Positions 11,361-20,352 of a stretch of DNA of 64,000 bases are shown here, piece after piece. Under the pieces are notes generated by a model, which had not been told where the DNA came from, made no database searches, and saw nothing but the letters and a program-made list of their open reading frames with translations. Source of the stretch: Chitinophaga sedimenti (GTDB lineage: Bacteria > Bacteroidota > Bacteroidia > Chitinophagales > Chitinophagaceae). The stretch's first letter is position 1, and each line of letters opens with the position of its first letter. The position numbers and the translations under genes were made by a program. The stretch lies in NCBI RefSeq assembly GCF_023156195.1, contig NZ_JAKUKA010000001.1, forward strand, positions 558,001 to 622,000. The letters are read 5' to 3'.

Positions 11361-12839
11361 ATGAAGCAATTTTTTGCCTCAGGGATTGTTATGTCCCTGC
11401 TGACCACAGCTTCCATGGCCCAGGAGCAACCATTTACCGGGTTTACGAAGCAAGACCTGAAAGATGATTTTAAATATGCGGTGGACCTGTTGAAGCGGCA
11501 GCACCCGAACCCTTACAAGTTTACCGACACCGTCACGTTCAACCGCAAGATGGATTCCCTGATGACGCGGCTCGATAGAGACCCTTCGCTGTTAAGCGCC
11601 CTGCGTTATTCGCCGGTGCAGCTGTTCAACGATGTGCACCTGAAGCTGGATTATGACGAAGAGCATGTGATCGATATGTTTTATGCGATTAACCATTTTC
11701 CGCTCGCCACCACCACGTTTAAGGATAAGATAATCGTGAACGCCAAAGGAGCGGCAATCCCGTTTGGCGCGGAGTTGCTGAGTATTAATAAAATGCCGGC
11801 GGCAAAGGTGTTGAGCGAAATCGGTTATGCTACCTACAGCGATGGCTTTATCAAAACCGGCGCCGACCGCACGGGTACGAACCTGAGCCTGTTCATCAGC
11901 CTGGTGTTCCCGGATGCGGCCAGCTACGAGGTCGTGTATAAAGAAGCCGGCGCGAAAGGCCCGGTAACCGTAAAGCTCCCTGCTGTGGACGCTAAAACGG
12001 GCTATCACAACCGGAACCTGGGAGAGCTGCCTTTTAACACTTTTCTGAAACGCGGTTATGTGACGAAGGAGTACCTTGACAAGGAATCTGCCGCCATTTT
12101 AACGGTGCTGACCTTTATGCTCCAGGAAAATGCGCTGTACAAGGAACTGGGCGATTTCTTCTCGGAGGTGAAAAAGCGGGACATTAAAAATGTGATCATT
12201 GATATTCGTTCCAATGGCGGCGGTAACCCGAATATGTCGGCCCTGCTGTATTCTTTTGTGGCGCTAAAGCCCTTTGATAACGTTTTCAATTATCGCACGA
12301 AGAATATCGAAGTGCATGATCCGGCCAACCTGCTGAACGGGTACGGTACAAAAATGAGCGAGGAGGAAGTGAAGCAGAACGAGAATTTCCTGAAGCAGCG
12401 GTTCGATTACGACAGCACTGCGGGATTTTACTACGGTAATGCCCGCCTCACAGAAGGTTCTATTACCAACTATCCGCCTGACAAAAACAACTTTAAAGGC
12501 AATGTGTATGTGCTCACCAGCGGTGGCACCGTAAGCGCCGCCACGTACTTTGCCGCCCTGGTAAAGAACAACCAGCGCGGGTTATTGGTAGGTACGGAAA
12601 CCGGTAGTGGCGAAGCATCGACGACAGCAGCCTGGTTTAATACGTATAAGCTGCCAAAAACTAAATGCAGGTTAACGGTGCCGATGAGTGAGATCTACTT
12701 CATGAAAGCGCAGCAGGACAATGGTCGGGGCTGTGTGCCGGACAGGGAACTGACGTTCGAAGCTTTTCAGCGATACATTAAGGCGAATGTGGACCCGGAG
12801 ATACAGTATACGCTGGATCTGATACGGGCGGGACGGTAA
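11361..12839 (+). CDS. Secreted S41-family peptidase
   Basis: 492 aa with a Sec signal peptide (MKQFFASGIVMSLLTTASMAQ). The C-terminal half carries the S41 tail-protease core: NVIIDIRSNGGGNPNMS, then YVLTSGGTVSAATYF with the likely nucleophile Ser392, then GLLVGTETGSGEAST. The lysine of CtpA-type proteases is not at its usual place after the GTETG turn, so this is closer to the tricorn/IRBP-like S41 group seen in many Bacteroidota. It should act in the periplasm or at the surface. It is the last gene of the run, with a hairpin 9 bp after its stop. The frame is intact. Confidence 0.88.
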   Translation: MKQFFASGIVMSLLTTASMAQEQPFTGFTKQDLKDDFKYAVDLLKRQHPNPYKFTDTVTFNRKMDSLMTRLDRDPSLLSALRYSPVQLFNDVHLKLDYDEEHVIDMFYAINHFPLATTTFKDKIIVNAKGAAIPFGAELLSINKMPAAKVLSEIGYATYSDGFIKTGADRTGTNLSLFISLVFPDAASYEVVYKEAGAKGPVTVKLPAVDAKTGYHNRNLGELPFNTFLKRGYVTKEYLDKESAAILTVLTFMLQENALYKELGDFFSEVKKRDIKNVIIDIRSNGGGNPNMSALLYSFVALKPFDNVFNYRTKNIEVHDPANLLNGYGTKMSEEEVKQNENFLKQRFDYDSTAGFYYGNARLTEGSITNYPPDKNNFKGNVYVLTSGGTVSAATYFAALVKNNQRGLLVGTETGSGEASTTAAWFNTYKLPKTKCRLTVPMSEIYFMKAQQDNGRGCVPDRELTFEAFQRYIKANVDPEIQYTLDLIRAGR

Positions 12840-12848
12840 TGCGTTAAG

Positions 12849-12877
12849 AGAAAGCCGCGCGATTTGCGAGGCTTTCT
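12849..12877 (+). terminator. Hairpin at end of the eight-gene run
   Basis: AGAAAGCC (12849-12856) pairs with GGCTTTCT (12870-12877) across a 13-nt loop. No long T run follows, so it may be a weak terminator or a 3'-end stabilising hairpin. Confidence 0.55.
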
Positions 12878-12933
12878 ACTGTATAAATACGTTGGATTTC
12901 CTGCACCATGCAAAGGACCGCCCTAATTCAGCG

Positions 12934-12959
12934 CTGTTTAATTGTTCAAAATGAAACAG
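12934..12959. promoter_or_regulatory. Imperfect dyad upstream of the SnoaL-like gene
   Basis: CTGTTT (12934-12939) and AAACAG (12954-12959) are inverted around a 14-nt spacer with a few more symmetric bases, 40 bp before the start at 13000. It could be an operator; no regulator gene is adjacent. Confidence 0.25.
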
Positions 12960-12999
12960 TGTATGCGGAAACGGCATGACATTTTCTTGTCTTATCAAC

Positions 13000-13341
13000 A
13001 TGAATAATAAAGCAATTCTTGAAAAGGCAAACGCCGCTGTCAGCAGCGGCGACAATGAGGGGTTTCTTGCTTTTTGTACAGATGATACGGTATGGACGTT
13101 CGTCGGCGATCAGACGTTGCGTGGCAAAGAGGCCGTTCGGCAATACATGGCAAAAGCATATAAAGAACCGCCGAAGTTTATGGTCGCACAGCTGATTGCG
13201 GAAGGTGATTTCGTGACGGCCCTGGGCACCATCAGCATGAAGAATGACGCCGGGCAATTGATTGATTATGAATACTGTGACGTATGGACGTTCCGCGAGG
13301 GTAAGATGGCGGAGCTGAAGGCTTTCGTGATTACCACCTGA
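13000..13341 (+). CDS. SnoaL-like / nuclear transport factor 2 family protein
   Basis: A 113-aa single-domain protein. MNNKAILEKANAAVSSGDNEGFLAFCTDDTVW... and the TLRGKEAVRQYM and YCDVWTFREGKMAELKAF segments follow the alpha+beta cone-fold pattern of NTF2/SnoaL-like proteins. Such proteins are small enzymes or ligand binders; no catalytic residues can be assigned. The ATG at 13000 is preferred over an upstream in-frame codon. It is a single gene between the S41 operon and the GH2 gene. Confidence 0.75.
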   Translation: MNNKAILEKANAAVSSGDNEGFLAFCTDDTVWTFVGDQTLRGKEAVRQYMAKAYKEPPKFMVAQLIAEGDFVTALGTISMKNDAGQLIDYEYCDVWTFREGKMAELKAFVITT

Positions 13342-13396
13342 CGCCATTGATCAAGCAGATTATTATTTCCGGAAAATAAGCCGTAAATAGGCTTAC

Positions 13397-15195
13397 ATGA
13401 AAACCAATCTCCAATTCCTGCTGCTCATCGTATGCAGCATAAGCGCCTTTGCGCAAACTCCGAAACTGCCCACCAAATGGACCAAAACCGCCATGGAATC
13501 GGCATTGCCCCTGTCCGAATACCCACGACCGCAAATGCAGCGTGCCGACTGGCTGTGCCTGAACGGTAAATGGGACTACCTCGGCGGCAAACAGCTTGCA
13601 TCGGCTTTGCAGCCGGAAAAGCCCATCAGCTTTGAAGGAAAAGTGGAAAAGATACTGGTGCCGTACTGCCCGGAATCTGTTCTTTCGGGTATAGCGCGCA
13701 ACGAGGAAGTAAATATGTGGTATCGCAGAACGTTCGAGCTGCCGGCCTCCTGGAAAGGTAAACAGGTATTGCTGCATTTCGAAGCAGTCGACCATGACGC
13801 CACTGTATTTGTGAACGGGCAAAAGGCCGGGGTGCATGCCGGCGGTTATGATGCCTTTACTTTTGATATTACTTCGTTCCTCAAAGCCGGTAGCAATACG
13901 CTGGTGGTGGCGGCACACGATCCGAACGACGGGCGTACGCCATCCGGTAAAAACGGGCCACGGGGCGACTATACGTTTACGTCAGGCATCTGGCAACCGG
14001 TGTGGCTGAGCCGGTGAGCACGAGCTATATTAAAAGCATCCGGCTGCTGCCAGACCTGGTACGCAACCGGTTAAAAGTGGTGGTAGAGGCAGATGGAGCA
14101 CAGGTGTCGGCAACAGCGCTCGACGGCAAAACGGTCGTGGCAGAAGCCAAAGGCAATGCCGGTACCGAGTTTTACCTTCCGATCAATAATCCCCGTTATT
14201 GGACGCCCGAAACGCCTTTTCTGTATGATTTACAGCTCCGCCTGCACGATAAAAACGGCAAGGTGACCGATCAGGTGGCGAGCTACTTCGGCATGCGTTC
14301 TGTGGAATTGGGTAAGATAGATGGTGTGGTGCGGCCGCTTCTCAACGGCCGCTTTGTTATGCAGGTGGGCCTGCTGGACCAGGGCTACTGGCCCGACGGT
14401 ATCCTCACCGCTCCCACGGAAGAAGCCCTCAAATATGATATTGAGTTCACGAAAAGGGCCGGGTTCAATTTGATTCGCAAACACATGAAAACAGAGCCCA
14501 AACGGTTTTATTATTGGGCAGACAAAATGGGATTGCTGGTATGGCAGGATATGCCCGCCATCTGGTACCAGCACGAAGACACAGCAAAGGTACGCAGCAC
14601 GTTCCGCAAAGAGCTTAAAGCTATTATAGACGATCTGTATAATTCCCCCTCTATTATAACATGGGTGCCCTTCAATGAAAACTGGGGCGCCTTTGATGTA
14701 CGCGAAATTACCGACTGGGTGAAAAAATACGATCCCTCACGGCTCGTTAACGGCAACTCGGGCTTCAACAATAATCCCGGCTACCGGGAAGCCTACGGAG
14801 ATCCGGGCAACGGCGATTTTGTGGATACGCATATTTACATTGGCCCGAACGACGCTTCGCAGCCAGACAGTAAACGTGCGGCATCGTTAGGCGAATACGG
14901 CGGCCTGGGCCTCTTCGTTCGCGGACATATGTGGCCGGTAGAGAACAATGCATATGGGTACGAACCTACGAGAACGGCACTGTCTGACCGATACGTACTG
15001 CTGATGGACCAGGTGGAACAACTCATGAAATACCGGGGCCTCAGCGCAGCGATATATACACAAACCACGGACGTGGAGCACGAGGTGAACGGCCTGCTTA
15101 CTTACGATCGTGCTGTGGAAAAAATGGAAGTTGATAAGGTGAAGGCTGTAAACCAGGCCGTGATAACGGCGGGAGACAAGTTGAACGGCAAATAG
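13397..15195 (+). CDS. Glycoside hydrolase family 2 (beta-galactosidase/glucuronidase-like)
   Basis: The signal peptide is MKTNLQFLLLIVCSISAFAQ. An N-terminal sugar-binding jelly roll (WLCLNGKWDYLGG, MWYRRTFELPASWKGKQVLLHFEAVDHDATVFVNGQ) leads to an immunoglobulin-like domain and a TIM barrel. The acid/base Glu is in PFNENWG (codon 14676) and the presumed nucleophile in GEYGG (codon 14893). One base is missing near 14008 (WL-EPVST); repaired length is about 599 aa. It should cleave terminal beta-linked sugars from glycans in the periplasm or outside. Exact specificity cannot be read from the sequence, and it stands apart from both SusCD pairs. Confidence 0.9.
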
Positions 15196-15289
15196 TCGTT
15201 CAACCCCGTTTTTTGTCGGGTAAGCCGCCGGTTTATGCAGTTGATCGTCTTTAGCATGTAATTCGTCGTGCGCCGAAGTATTATTGTGG

Positions 15290-15878
15290 ATGCGCATCTC
15301 TATACTTTCGTTGTCACTCGTGGCTTTATCCCTCACCTGCCGGGCGCAGTACGAGGTAACATCGGTTATCAAACTGACCTTGCTGAGTCCGGGGGTGTGT
15401 ATGAACATCCGATCGGGCGCCACCAGACCCTCCATTTGCAAGGCATGTTCACGCTTTCCGGCGGACTGGGTTACTCCTCGAGTATGGGCTGGTTGTCGAA
15501 TTTCTACCTCGACCCGGCCCTGGCGCTGGAATACCGGCATTATTTCGGGATGAAGCGAAGGTGGGAGCGGGGTAAAAACGTAGCGCTCAACAGCGGTAAT
15601 TACCTGGCCGGGTTATTTCGCTCCGACTTCCCTAAAAGGTATTACCTGAACGATGTGGGGAGATAGACCGGCGCCGCAGGCCTGTCTATGCGCTTGGTGT
15701 ACTGGTTGGAATGCAGCGGAATTACAGGAGCAGGTTTAGCCTCGATATGAACATCGGTTTAGGGCATTCGCTGGAGCAGGGCTATATTGATCCGACCGGC
15801 GAGTCGACTACGCATAACAGTCAGTTCTACTTCCCGGGAAAGTTAAGTCTCGGAATATGGTTGAATAAACGAAAATAA
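15290..15878 (+). CDS. Small outer-membrane barrel-like protein of unknown function
   Basis: Two one-base losses, at the G5 run 15391-15395 and G4 run 15657-15660, split this gene into three frames. Joined, it gives about 196 aa: signal peptide MRISILSLSLVALSLTCRAQ, then LSPGGVYEHPIGRHQTLHLQ, SNFYLDPALALEYRHYFGMK, ALNSGNYLAGLFRSDFPKRY, ALGVLVGMQRNYRSRFSLDM and a C-terminal GKLSLGIWLNKRK. Alternating aromatic strands and the short end recall small beta-barrels. The fact that one added base at each run gives a coherent protein supports the model. A stem-loop follows 5 bp after the stop. Confidence 0.6.
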
Positions 15879-15882
15879 CAGG

Positions 15883-15907
15883 AGGGCTGACCAGACCGGT
15901 CAGCCCT
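15883..15907 (+). terminator. Strong stem-loop after the barrel-like gene
   Basis: AGGGCTGACC (15883-15892) pairs perfectly with GGTCAGCCCT (15898-15907) over a 5-nt loop, just after the stop at 15878. Confidence 0.7.
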
Positions 15908-15944
15908 TTGACTGCGTACACGGCGTTTCCCGGTTATGCGTAAT

Positions 15945-15980
15945 TTTGCAATAATCTGCAAAATTGCATATTTTTGCATT
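15945..15980 (+). promoter_or_regulatory. deoR-type gene promoter with internal palindromic operator
   Basis: The -33 box TTTG (15945-15948) and -7 box TATTTTTG (15969-15976) are 20 nt apart, the Bacteroidota sigma pattern. Inside the spacer lies TGCAAAATTGCA (15957-15968), nearly palindromic. TGC(A) tetramers recur at 15947, 15957, 15965 and 15975 (steps 10, 8, 10). The same arrangement occurs at 16825-16860, which points to autoregulation. Confidence 0.72.
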
Positions 15981-15999
15981 TGCCAAAACAACGTGCATC

Positions 16000-16748
16000 A
16001 TGTTAAAGAGAAGCGGTTTGAATTTATCCTCGATAGTCTGAAGAAGAAGCGTGGCGTCACATTTGAAGACCTGGCGGCAAGGTTAAATGTGTCGGACGAT
16101 ACGATTCGCAGGGATATCGAGTACCTGCATAAAAACGGGCTGTTGTCGAAGGTCCGCGGTGGCGCCATCCCCCGTGCTACGAATCCGCTGACCTTCCGGG
16201 ACAGGCAATCTTATCTTAAGAAAGAAAAAGACGTTATTGCGTTAAAAACCCAGCAACTCATACACCATGGCATGACGGTATTCATGGATGGCGGCACTAC
16301 CATGCGCGCTATTGCGGAATACTTTCCGGCGGATATCCGCCTGCGGGTAGTGACGAATAATTACGCCCTGATTGGCGTATTGGCGCCCTATCAGCATGTG
16401 GAGCTGATCGTGGCTGGTGGCAACTATGAGCGCCGGCTGCAGTCCTTTTCCGGGCATGCTACCTGCACTGCCATTGCCGATTTTACCGCCGATTTATATT
16501 TGATGGGAACCTGCGGCGTGCACCAGCGCTTCGGCGTTTCCGGCGACGCGCAGCTGGATGCGGAAGTAAAGCGGGCCATGAAAAAGGCTGCCCGCACTAC
16601 AGCAGTTCTGGCTAACCACGAAAACCTCCGGCGGGTAGATGCTTTTAAGGTTTGTGATATCACCGATATAGACATCCCGGTAACGGATTTGAGTACCGAT
16701 CACGAGGACCTGGACGAGTTTCGTAACCTGGATATTCAGTTGTTGTAA
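16000..16748 (+). CDS. DeoR/GlpR-family transcriptional repressor
   Basis: The N-terminal helix-turn-helix reads GVTFEDLAARLNVSDDTIRRDIEYLHKNGLL. A DeoR sensor domain follows, with the phosphosugar-binding signatures MDGGTTMRAIAEYF, TNN and VAGGNYERRLQSFSG. The start is placed at the ATG at 16000: one A missing from the run 16005-16007 would give MLKEKRFEFILDSL, the usual opening of the family. The unshifted frame offers only an odd N-terminal extension running through the promoter. Repaired length is about 249 aa. DeoR proteins sense a sugar phosphate and repress metabolic genes; the shared operator makes the HAD phosphatase downstream the likely target. Confidence 0.9.
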
Positions 16749-16775
16749 GTTATTGATTGTAAATATACTATCGGC

Positions 16776-16800
16776 CCATTCCACCGGAATGGGTTTTTTC
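16776..16800 (+). terminator. Rho-independent terminator of the deoR-type gene
   Basis: CCCATTCC (16776-16783) pairs with GGAATGGG (16787-16794) over a 3-nt loop, followed by six T. It separates the regulator from the HAD gene, which has its own promoter. Confidence 0.9.
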
Positions 16801-16824
16801 TTTCCCTGATTTAACAGAAAGTTA

Positions 16825-16860
16825 TTTGCGGTATTTTGCAAATTTGCATAAATTTGCATT
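16825..16860 (+). promoter_or_regulatory. HAD gene promoter with the same palindromic operator
   Basis: TTTG (16825-16828), 20 nt, TAAATTTG (16849-16856). The spacer holds the perfect palindrome TGCAAATTTGCA (16837-16848). The TGC tetramers at 16827, 16837, 16845 and 16855 keep the 10-8-10 steps of the site at 15945-15980. Confidence 0.74.
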
Positions 16861-16890
16861 GTTAAAATGATTAGCGGAAATAAAAATATC

Positions 16891-17679
16891 ATGATAAAAC
16901 TTATTGTAACAGACCTGGATGGCACACTGCTTAACGATCGGCACCAGGTACCCGAACGTTTTTGGGAAATCACTGAACGCTTGTTCAACAAGGGCATCCG
17001 GTTCAGCATTGCATCCGGCCGGCCTTATTTCAGCATAAAAGAGCACTTTGAGCCGATCATGGACAAGATTTATACGATCTCCGATAACGGCAGCTTTATT
17101 GTACATCAGCAGGCAGAGGTATCGTCTAAACCCTTGCCGGCAAATATGATAGCCGATTTAATCACGACCGCACGCACGGTTCCCGACGCCTGGCCGGTAT
17201 TATGCGGGAAAGAGCAGTGGTATATCGAGAATGCGGACGAAGGACTGGTCAACAGGATTGCTGTATTTCACAAGAAGTTCAAAGTGGTGGAAGATCTTAC
17301 AAAAGTGGAAGAAGCAGTGCTGAAATTGTCGCTTTGTGATCTTCGTGGCGCCAATGATAACAGCTATCCATACTATAAGCATTATGAAGACAGGCTCCAG
17401 ATCGCTGCAGGCGGCTCCGCCTGGCTGGATATTACCCGTCCCGATGCGAATAAAGGTGCTGCTGTGCAGGTATTGCAACAACTGCATGACGTTACGCCCG
17501 ACGAAACGCTGGTGTTCGGCGATTTCATGAATGACTATGAAATGATGAAGGTGGCAACGCACAGTTATGCGATGAAGAATGCTTATCCGAAAATTCTTGA
17601 AACGGCGAACTTTGTGACGGAGAAAGATAATAATGAAGGTGGTGTGCTGGACGTGATCGAACGTTTGTGCTTCTCCTAG
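16891..17679 (+). CDS. Cof-type HAD-superfamily phosphatase
   Basis: 262 aa from the ATG at 16891 (a second in-frame ATG lies at 16867). Motif I is VTDLDGTLL, motif II IASGRP, motif III/IV VFGDFMNDYEMMKVA; the insert is of the Cof/IIB type (ISDNGSFI, WLDITRPDANKGAAVQVL). The family dephosphorylates sugar phosphates, nucleotides or cofactors in the cytoplasm. Its promoter carries the palindrome found before the deoR-type gene, so a phosphosugar substrate fits best, by inference. The frame is intact. Confidence 0.92.
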   Translation: MIKLIVTDLDGTLLNDRHQVPERFWEITERLFNKGIRFSIASGRPYFSIKEHFEPIMDKIYTISDNGSFIVHQQAEVSSKPLPANMIADLITTARTVPDAWPVLCGKEQWYIENADEGLVNRIAVFHKKFKVVEDLTKVEEAVLKLSLCDLRGANDNSYPYYKHYEDRLQIAAGGSAWLDITRPDANKGAAVQVLQQLHDVTPDETLVFGDFMNDYEMMKVATHSYAMKNAYPKILETANFVTEKDNNEGGVLDVIERLCFS

Positions 17680-17737
17680 TAACAAGTATTATAGGTGGTG
17701 CCAGGGCTGTTTCGCATTTTTCTCCTAACTTACCCTT

Positions 17738-18331
17738 ATGATCGCCGACCAGGATATAGCCGTTTTGAAATCCGCCATCCTTCGCTTCGTACCACTTACT
17801 GCCGAAGAATGGGACTTGTTACTACCTGCGCTGGCGTATCACCATCTTTCCAAGGGAGAAAAATGGATCAACGAAGGGCAGAAGGAACAGCGTATGGGCA
17901 TTGTACTCTCCGGTAATATGCGGCATTATTATACCCGCGACGGAGCGGAGAAAACCACTTATTTCTATTTCGAAAACCATTTTGTGGGATCTTATATCAG
18001 CGCCCTGACAAATAAACCGTCCCAACTCACCATAGAGGCGCTGACAGACTGCCGGCTGCTCACGTTCCCGTATGCACACCTGCAAATGCTCTATGAAAAA
18101 GCGCCGCGCTGGGAGCGATTCGGCCGGTTGCTGGCGGAATATCTCGCCATCGGACTGGAAGAGCGCATGGCCGGGCTGCTTACTATGAGCCCGGAAGAAC
18201 GCTACCCGGAGTTATTACACGGTAACAAGCAGAAAATACTTGAAAGAATCCCACAGCATTACATTGCCAACTATCTCGGCATCACGCCGGTAAGCCTGAG
18301 CCGCATCCGCAAACGACTGCTGGAAAAATAA
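17738..18331 (+). CDS. Crp/Fnr-family transcriptional regulator
   Basis: 197 aa: an N-terminal cyclic-nucleotide-binding-type beta-roll (HHLSKGEKWINEGQKEQRMGIVLSGNMRHYY, FVGSYISALTNKPSQLTIEAL) and a C-terminal winged helix (IPQHYIANYLGITPVSLSRIRKR). There is no Cys cluster for an Fe-S centre and no clear cAMP-binding Arg, so the effector is unknown. In this phylum such short regulators often sit beside small membrane or detoxification genes. Here a DUF4260 gene follows after 81 bp, and Crp-type/DUF4260 pairs recur in relatives as far as I recall. Confidence 0.9.
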   Translation: MIADQDIAVLKSAILRFVPLTAEEWDLLLPALAYHHLSKGEKWINEGQKEQRMGIVLSGNMRHYYTRDGAEKTTYFYFENHFVGSYISALTNKPSQLTIEALTDCRLLTFPYAHLQMLYEKAPRWERFGRLLAEYLAIGLEERMAGLLTMSPEERYPELLHGNKQKILERIPQHYIANYLGITPVSLSRIRKRLLEK

Positions 18332-18412
18332 CGGCCGTCCATTTTCTTATCTTATGTAAACGTTTTCCGCCAGGTGCATCGCTGATCTTTGTGGTGTTAA
18401 AACAAACGCACC

Positions 18413-18775
18413 ATGAAATATCTGTTACAGGCCGAGGCCATCGTTCCGTTTATCATAGCTGTAGTACTGCTTCATATGCTGCCCATTCATTTCAGCTGGT
18501 GGATGTGGATCGTTTTATTCCTGGCGCCGGATATAAGCATGTTCGGATACCTGTTGGGCAACAGGGTGGGAGGGATCATTTATAACTTGTTTCATCATCA
18601 GTTGCTGGCGGTGGCAGTATGGGGATTCGGGTTATGCCTGTATCAGCCCGCCGTACAGCTGGCAGGACTGGTACTTTTAGGCCACAGCAGCCTGGACCGG
18701 TTAATGGGGTACGGTTTAAAACTGCCCGAGGGATTCAACTTTACGCACCTGGGCGTGATCGGTAAAAAAGGTTAA
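18413..18775 (+). CDS. DUF4260 family membrane protein
   Basis: 120 aa with about four membrane helices (VPFIIAVVLLHMLPI, WWMWIVLFLAPDISMFGYLLG, LLAVAVWGFGLCLYQ, LAGLVLLGHSSLDRLMGYGLK). The FLAPDISMFGYL, NLFHHQ and HSSLDRLMGYGLK segments are characteristic of DUF4260. Function is unknown. It is probably controlled with or by the Crp/Fnr gene upstream. Confidence 0.85.
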   Translation: MKYLLQAEAIVPFIIAVVLLHMLPIHFSWWMWIVLFLAPDISMFGYLLGNRVGGIIYNLFHHQLLAVAVWGFGLCLYQPAVQLAGLVLLGHSSLDRLMGYGLKLPEGFNFTHLGVIGKKG

Positions 18776-18782
18776 GACGCAA

Positions 18783-18807
18783 ACAGGACGCCTTTTGCGC
18801 CCTGTCC
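18783..18807. terminator. Weak bidirectional stem-loop
   Basis: ACAGG...CCTGT with an inner GC-rich stem lies between the convergent DUF4260 and msrA genes. It lacks a clear T run. Confidence 0.35.
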
Positions 18808-18815
18808 GTTAGTCG

Positions 18816-19306
18816 TTATTTCAATTGCCAGTCTGGTCTTATATAGTGACAGGTATATCCATTTGGATGTTTCTGGAGATAATCCTGGTGCTCTTCCTCC
18901 GCATCCCAGAAGTCGCCGGCCGGTACTACTTCGGTTACGATAGGGTTAGGCCAGATGCCGGAAGTTGATAATTCCCCGATCAGTGCCGTTGCTGTTGTCT
19001 GCTGTTCCTCATCCAGGTAAAAAATGGCCGACCGGTAGGAAGTGCCGATATCGTTCCCTGGCGGTTGCGCGTGGTAGGATCGTGGATCTGGAAGAAAAAC
19101 TCCAGCAGTTTCCGGTAGGAGAGTATATCCGGTTCAAATGTGATTTTAATGCCTTCCGCGTGTGTGCCGTGGTTCCGGTAAGTGGCGTTGGGTACATTAC
19201 CGCCTGTATAACCAACACGTGTTTCCGTTACGCCTGGCAGTGCCCTGATCAGTTCTTCCACTCCCCAGAAGCACCCGCCGGCTAATATTGCAGTTTGTGT
19301 TGCCAT
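18816..19306 (-). CDS. msrA: Peptide methionine (S)-S-oxide reductase
   Basis: Reduces methionine-S-sulfoxide in oxidised proteins. The active-site GGCFWG motif is at the N terminus (Cys about residue 10), followed by [21 protein letters not shown] and [16 protein letters not shown], and at the other end [14 protein letters not shown] with the resolving-type Cys. The frame breaks at CCC 19056-19058 (+ strand); one added base joins [18 protein letters not shown]. Repaired length is about 163 aa, normal for MsrA. The ATG at 19306 gives the canonical N terminus. It is a single gene, part of the oxidative-repair set in this window. Confidence 0.94.
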
Positions 19307-19599
19307 ATGCTTTGTTTTAATCCGTTCTATAGCAACATCTTTTGTGCCAGTTGAAAGGGTGCCCGGCATTTCGGCGGGTTTGTAGCAATTTGGCGGTAAT
19401 TATTGTTTGTTTTGGCAGGCATGCCGATAACTTTGCCTACTTTTATCGTGATATTGTATACAGGGCAGCCAGCTGCCTGTCCCCGGATCCCGCTAACTTT
19501 ACACCGTACATGTTTGCCGCTCCTATGAGGTTATTGATGATCTTCTGCGTCAATCATCGTTTTGCCTCCGGGTTGGAAATAGCTGTATATTCACATAAC

Positions 19600-20091
19600 A
19601 TGAAACTGCCACCCGAACTGCAAAAAGCACAATCGCAGCTGTACACCCCGCATGCAATGCAAATCACCGATTTCGTCCAACAGGCCGAAAGCGCTGAATA
19701 TGGCGCCTGCACGTTTCGTTTAAATGGAAGGCCGGTCATACACCGCGTGTCGAAAATTACGCCTGCTAAAACCGGGCAGTTCGTTACTATCTGGAAACGC
19801 AACGAAGCTGGCGATACTTGTCCGTTCGATGCCACCGACGACTTCGACTACGTGATCATTACAGCTACAAGCGGCGCCGAGTTCGGACAATTCATCTTTC
19901 CCAAAAATGTATTGATAGAAAAAGGAATTGTTACCGCGAATGGCCGCGAAGGGAAACGTGGCATTCGCGTTTACCCGCCCTGGGATGCCGCGAACAGCAA
20001 ACAGGCTGTGCTGACCCAACAATGGCAGACCCTCTATTTTGTCGCGCACGCTAAGATGGCAAACATCAGCGTACTGTTTCCGGTTGTTTGA
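19600..20091 (+). CDS. MepB-family protein
   Basis: 163 aa from the ATG at 19600. AESAEYGACTFRLNGRPVIHRVSKITPAKTGQFVTIWKRN, FDYVIITA and FGQFIFPKNVLIEKGIV match the conserved core of MepB, named from the staphylococcal mepRAB locus but present in many bacteria. The biochemical function is not established. No MepA-type pump or MarR regulator is nearby. The frame is intact. Confidence 0.8.
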   Translation: MKLPPELQKAQSQLYTPHAMQITDFVQQAESAEYGACTFRLNGRPVIHRVSKITPAKTGQFVTIWKRNEAGDTCPFDATDDFDYVIITATSGAEFGQFIFPKNVLIEKGIVTANGREGKRGIRVYPPWDAANSKQAVLTQQWQTLYFVAHAKMANISVLFPVV

Positions 20092-20241
20092 CCCTACACG
20101 ACCGCCATCTAATTGCAGCAATTTTATTGAACTTCACGATAAGATTATGAATTTGTTAATTGCTTCCACCGCGAATAAACTTCTGCTGTAATTTTTCCAA
20201 TTTTGTTTCACTAATCTAAGCGTAGTGATTATCGTCGTCGT

Positions 20242-20257
20242 TGGCAGTCCGCTGCCA
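20242..20257 (+). promoter_or_regulatory. Leader hairpin before the second susC
   Basis: TGGCAG (20242-20247) pairs with CTGCCA (20252-20257) around 4 nt, 95 bp upstream of the SusC start, followed by a G/T-rich stretch (AGGGTTTTATT). It may be a small leader structure or terminator-like element. No clear TAnnTTTG box was found in 20092-20352, which is otherwise without a gene. Confidence 0.35.
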
Positions 20258-20352
20258 GCAAGGGTTTTATTGTATTTACTCCTGCTCTCTTTCATGATTG
20301 TAATGTTGAAAGCGCATCATTTATTTATTGAGACTATATCAAAAGTTATTGT

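Noticed and set aside
15936..15999. N-terminal extension of the DeoR-type protein from the ATG at 15936
   Set aside because: It would translate the promoter and operator; the ATG at 16000 with one restored A gives the standard family start.
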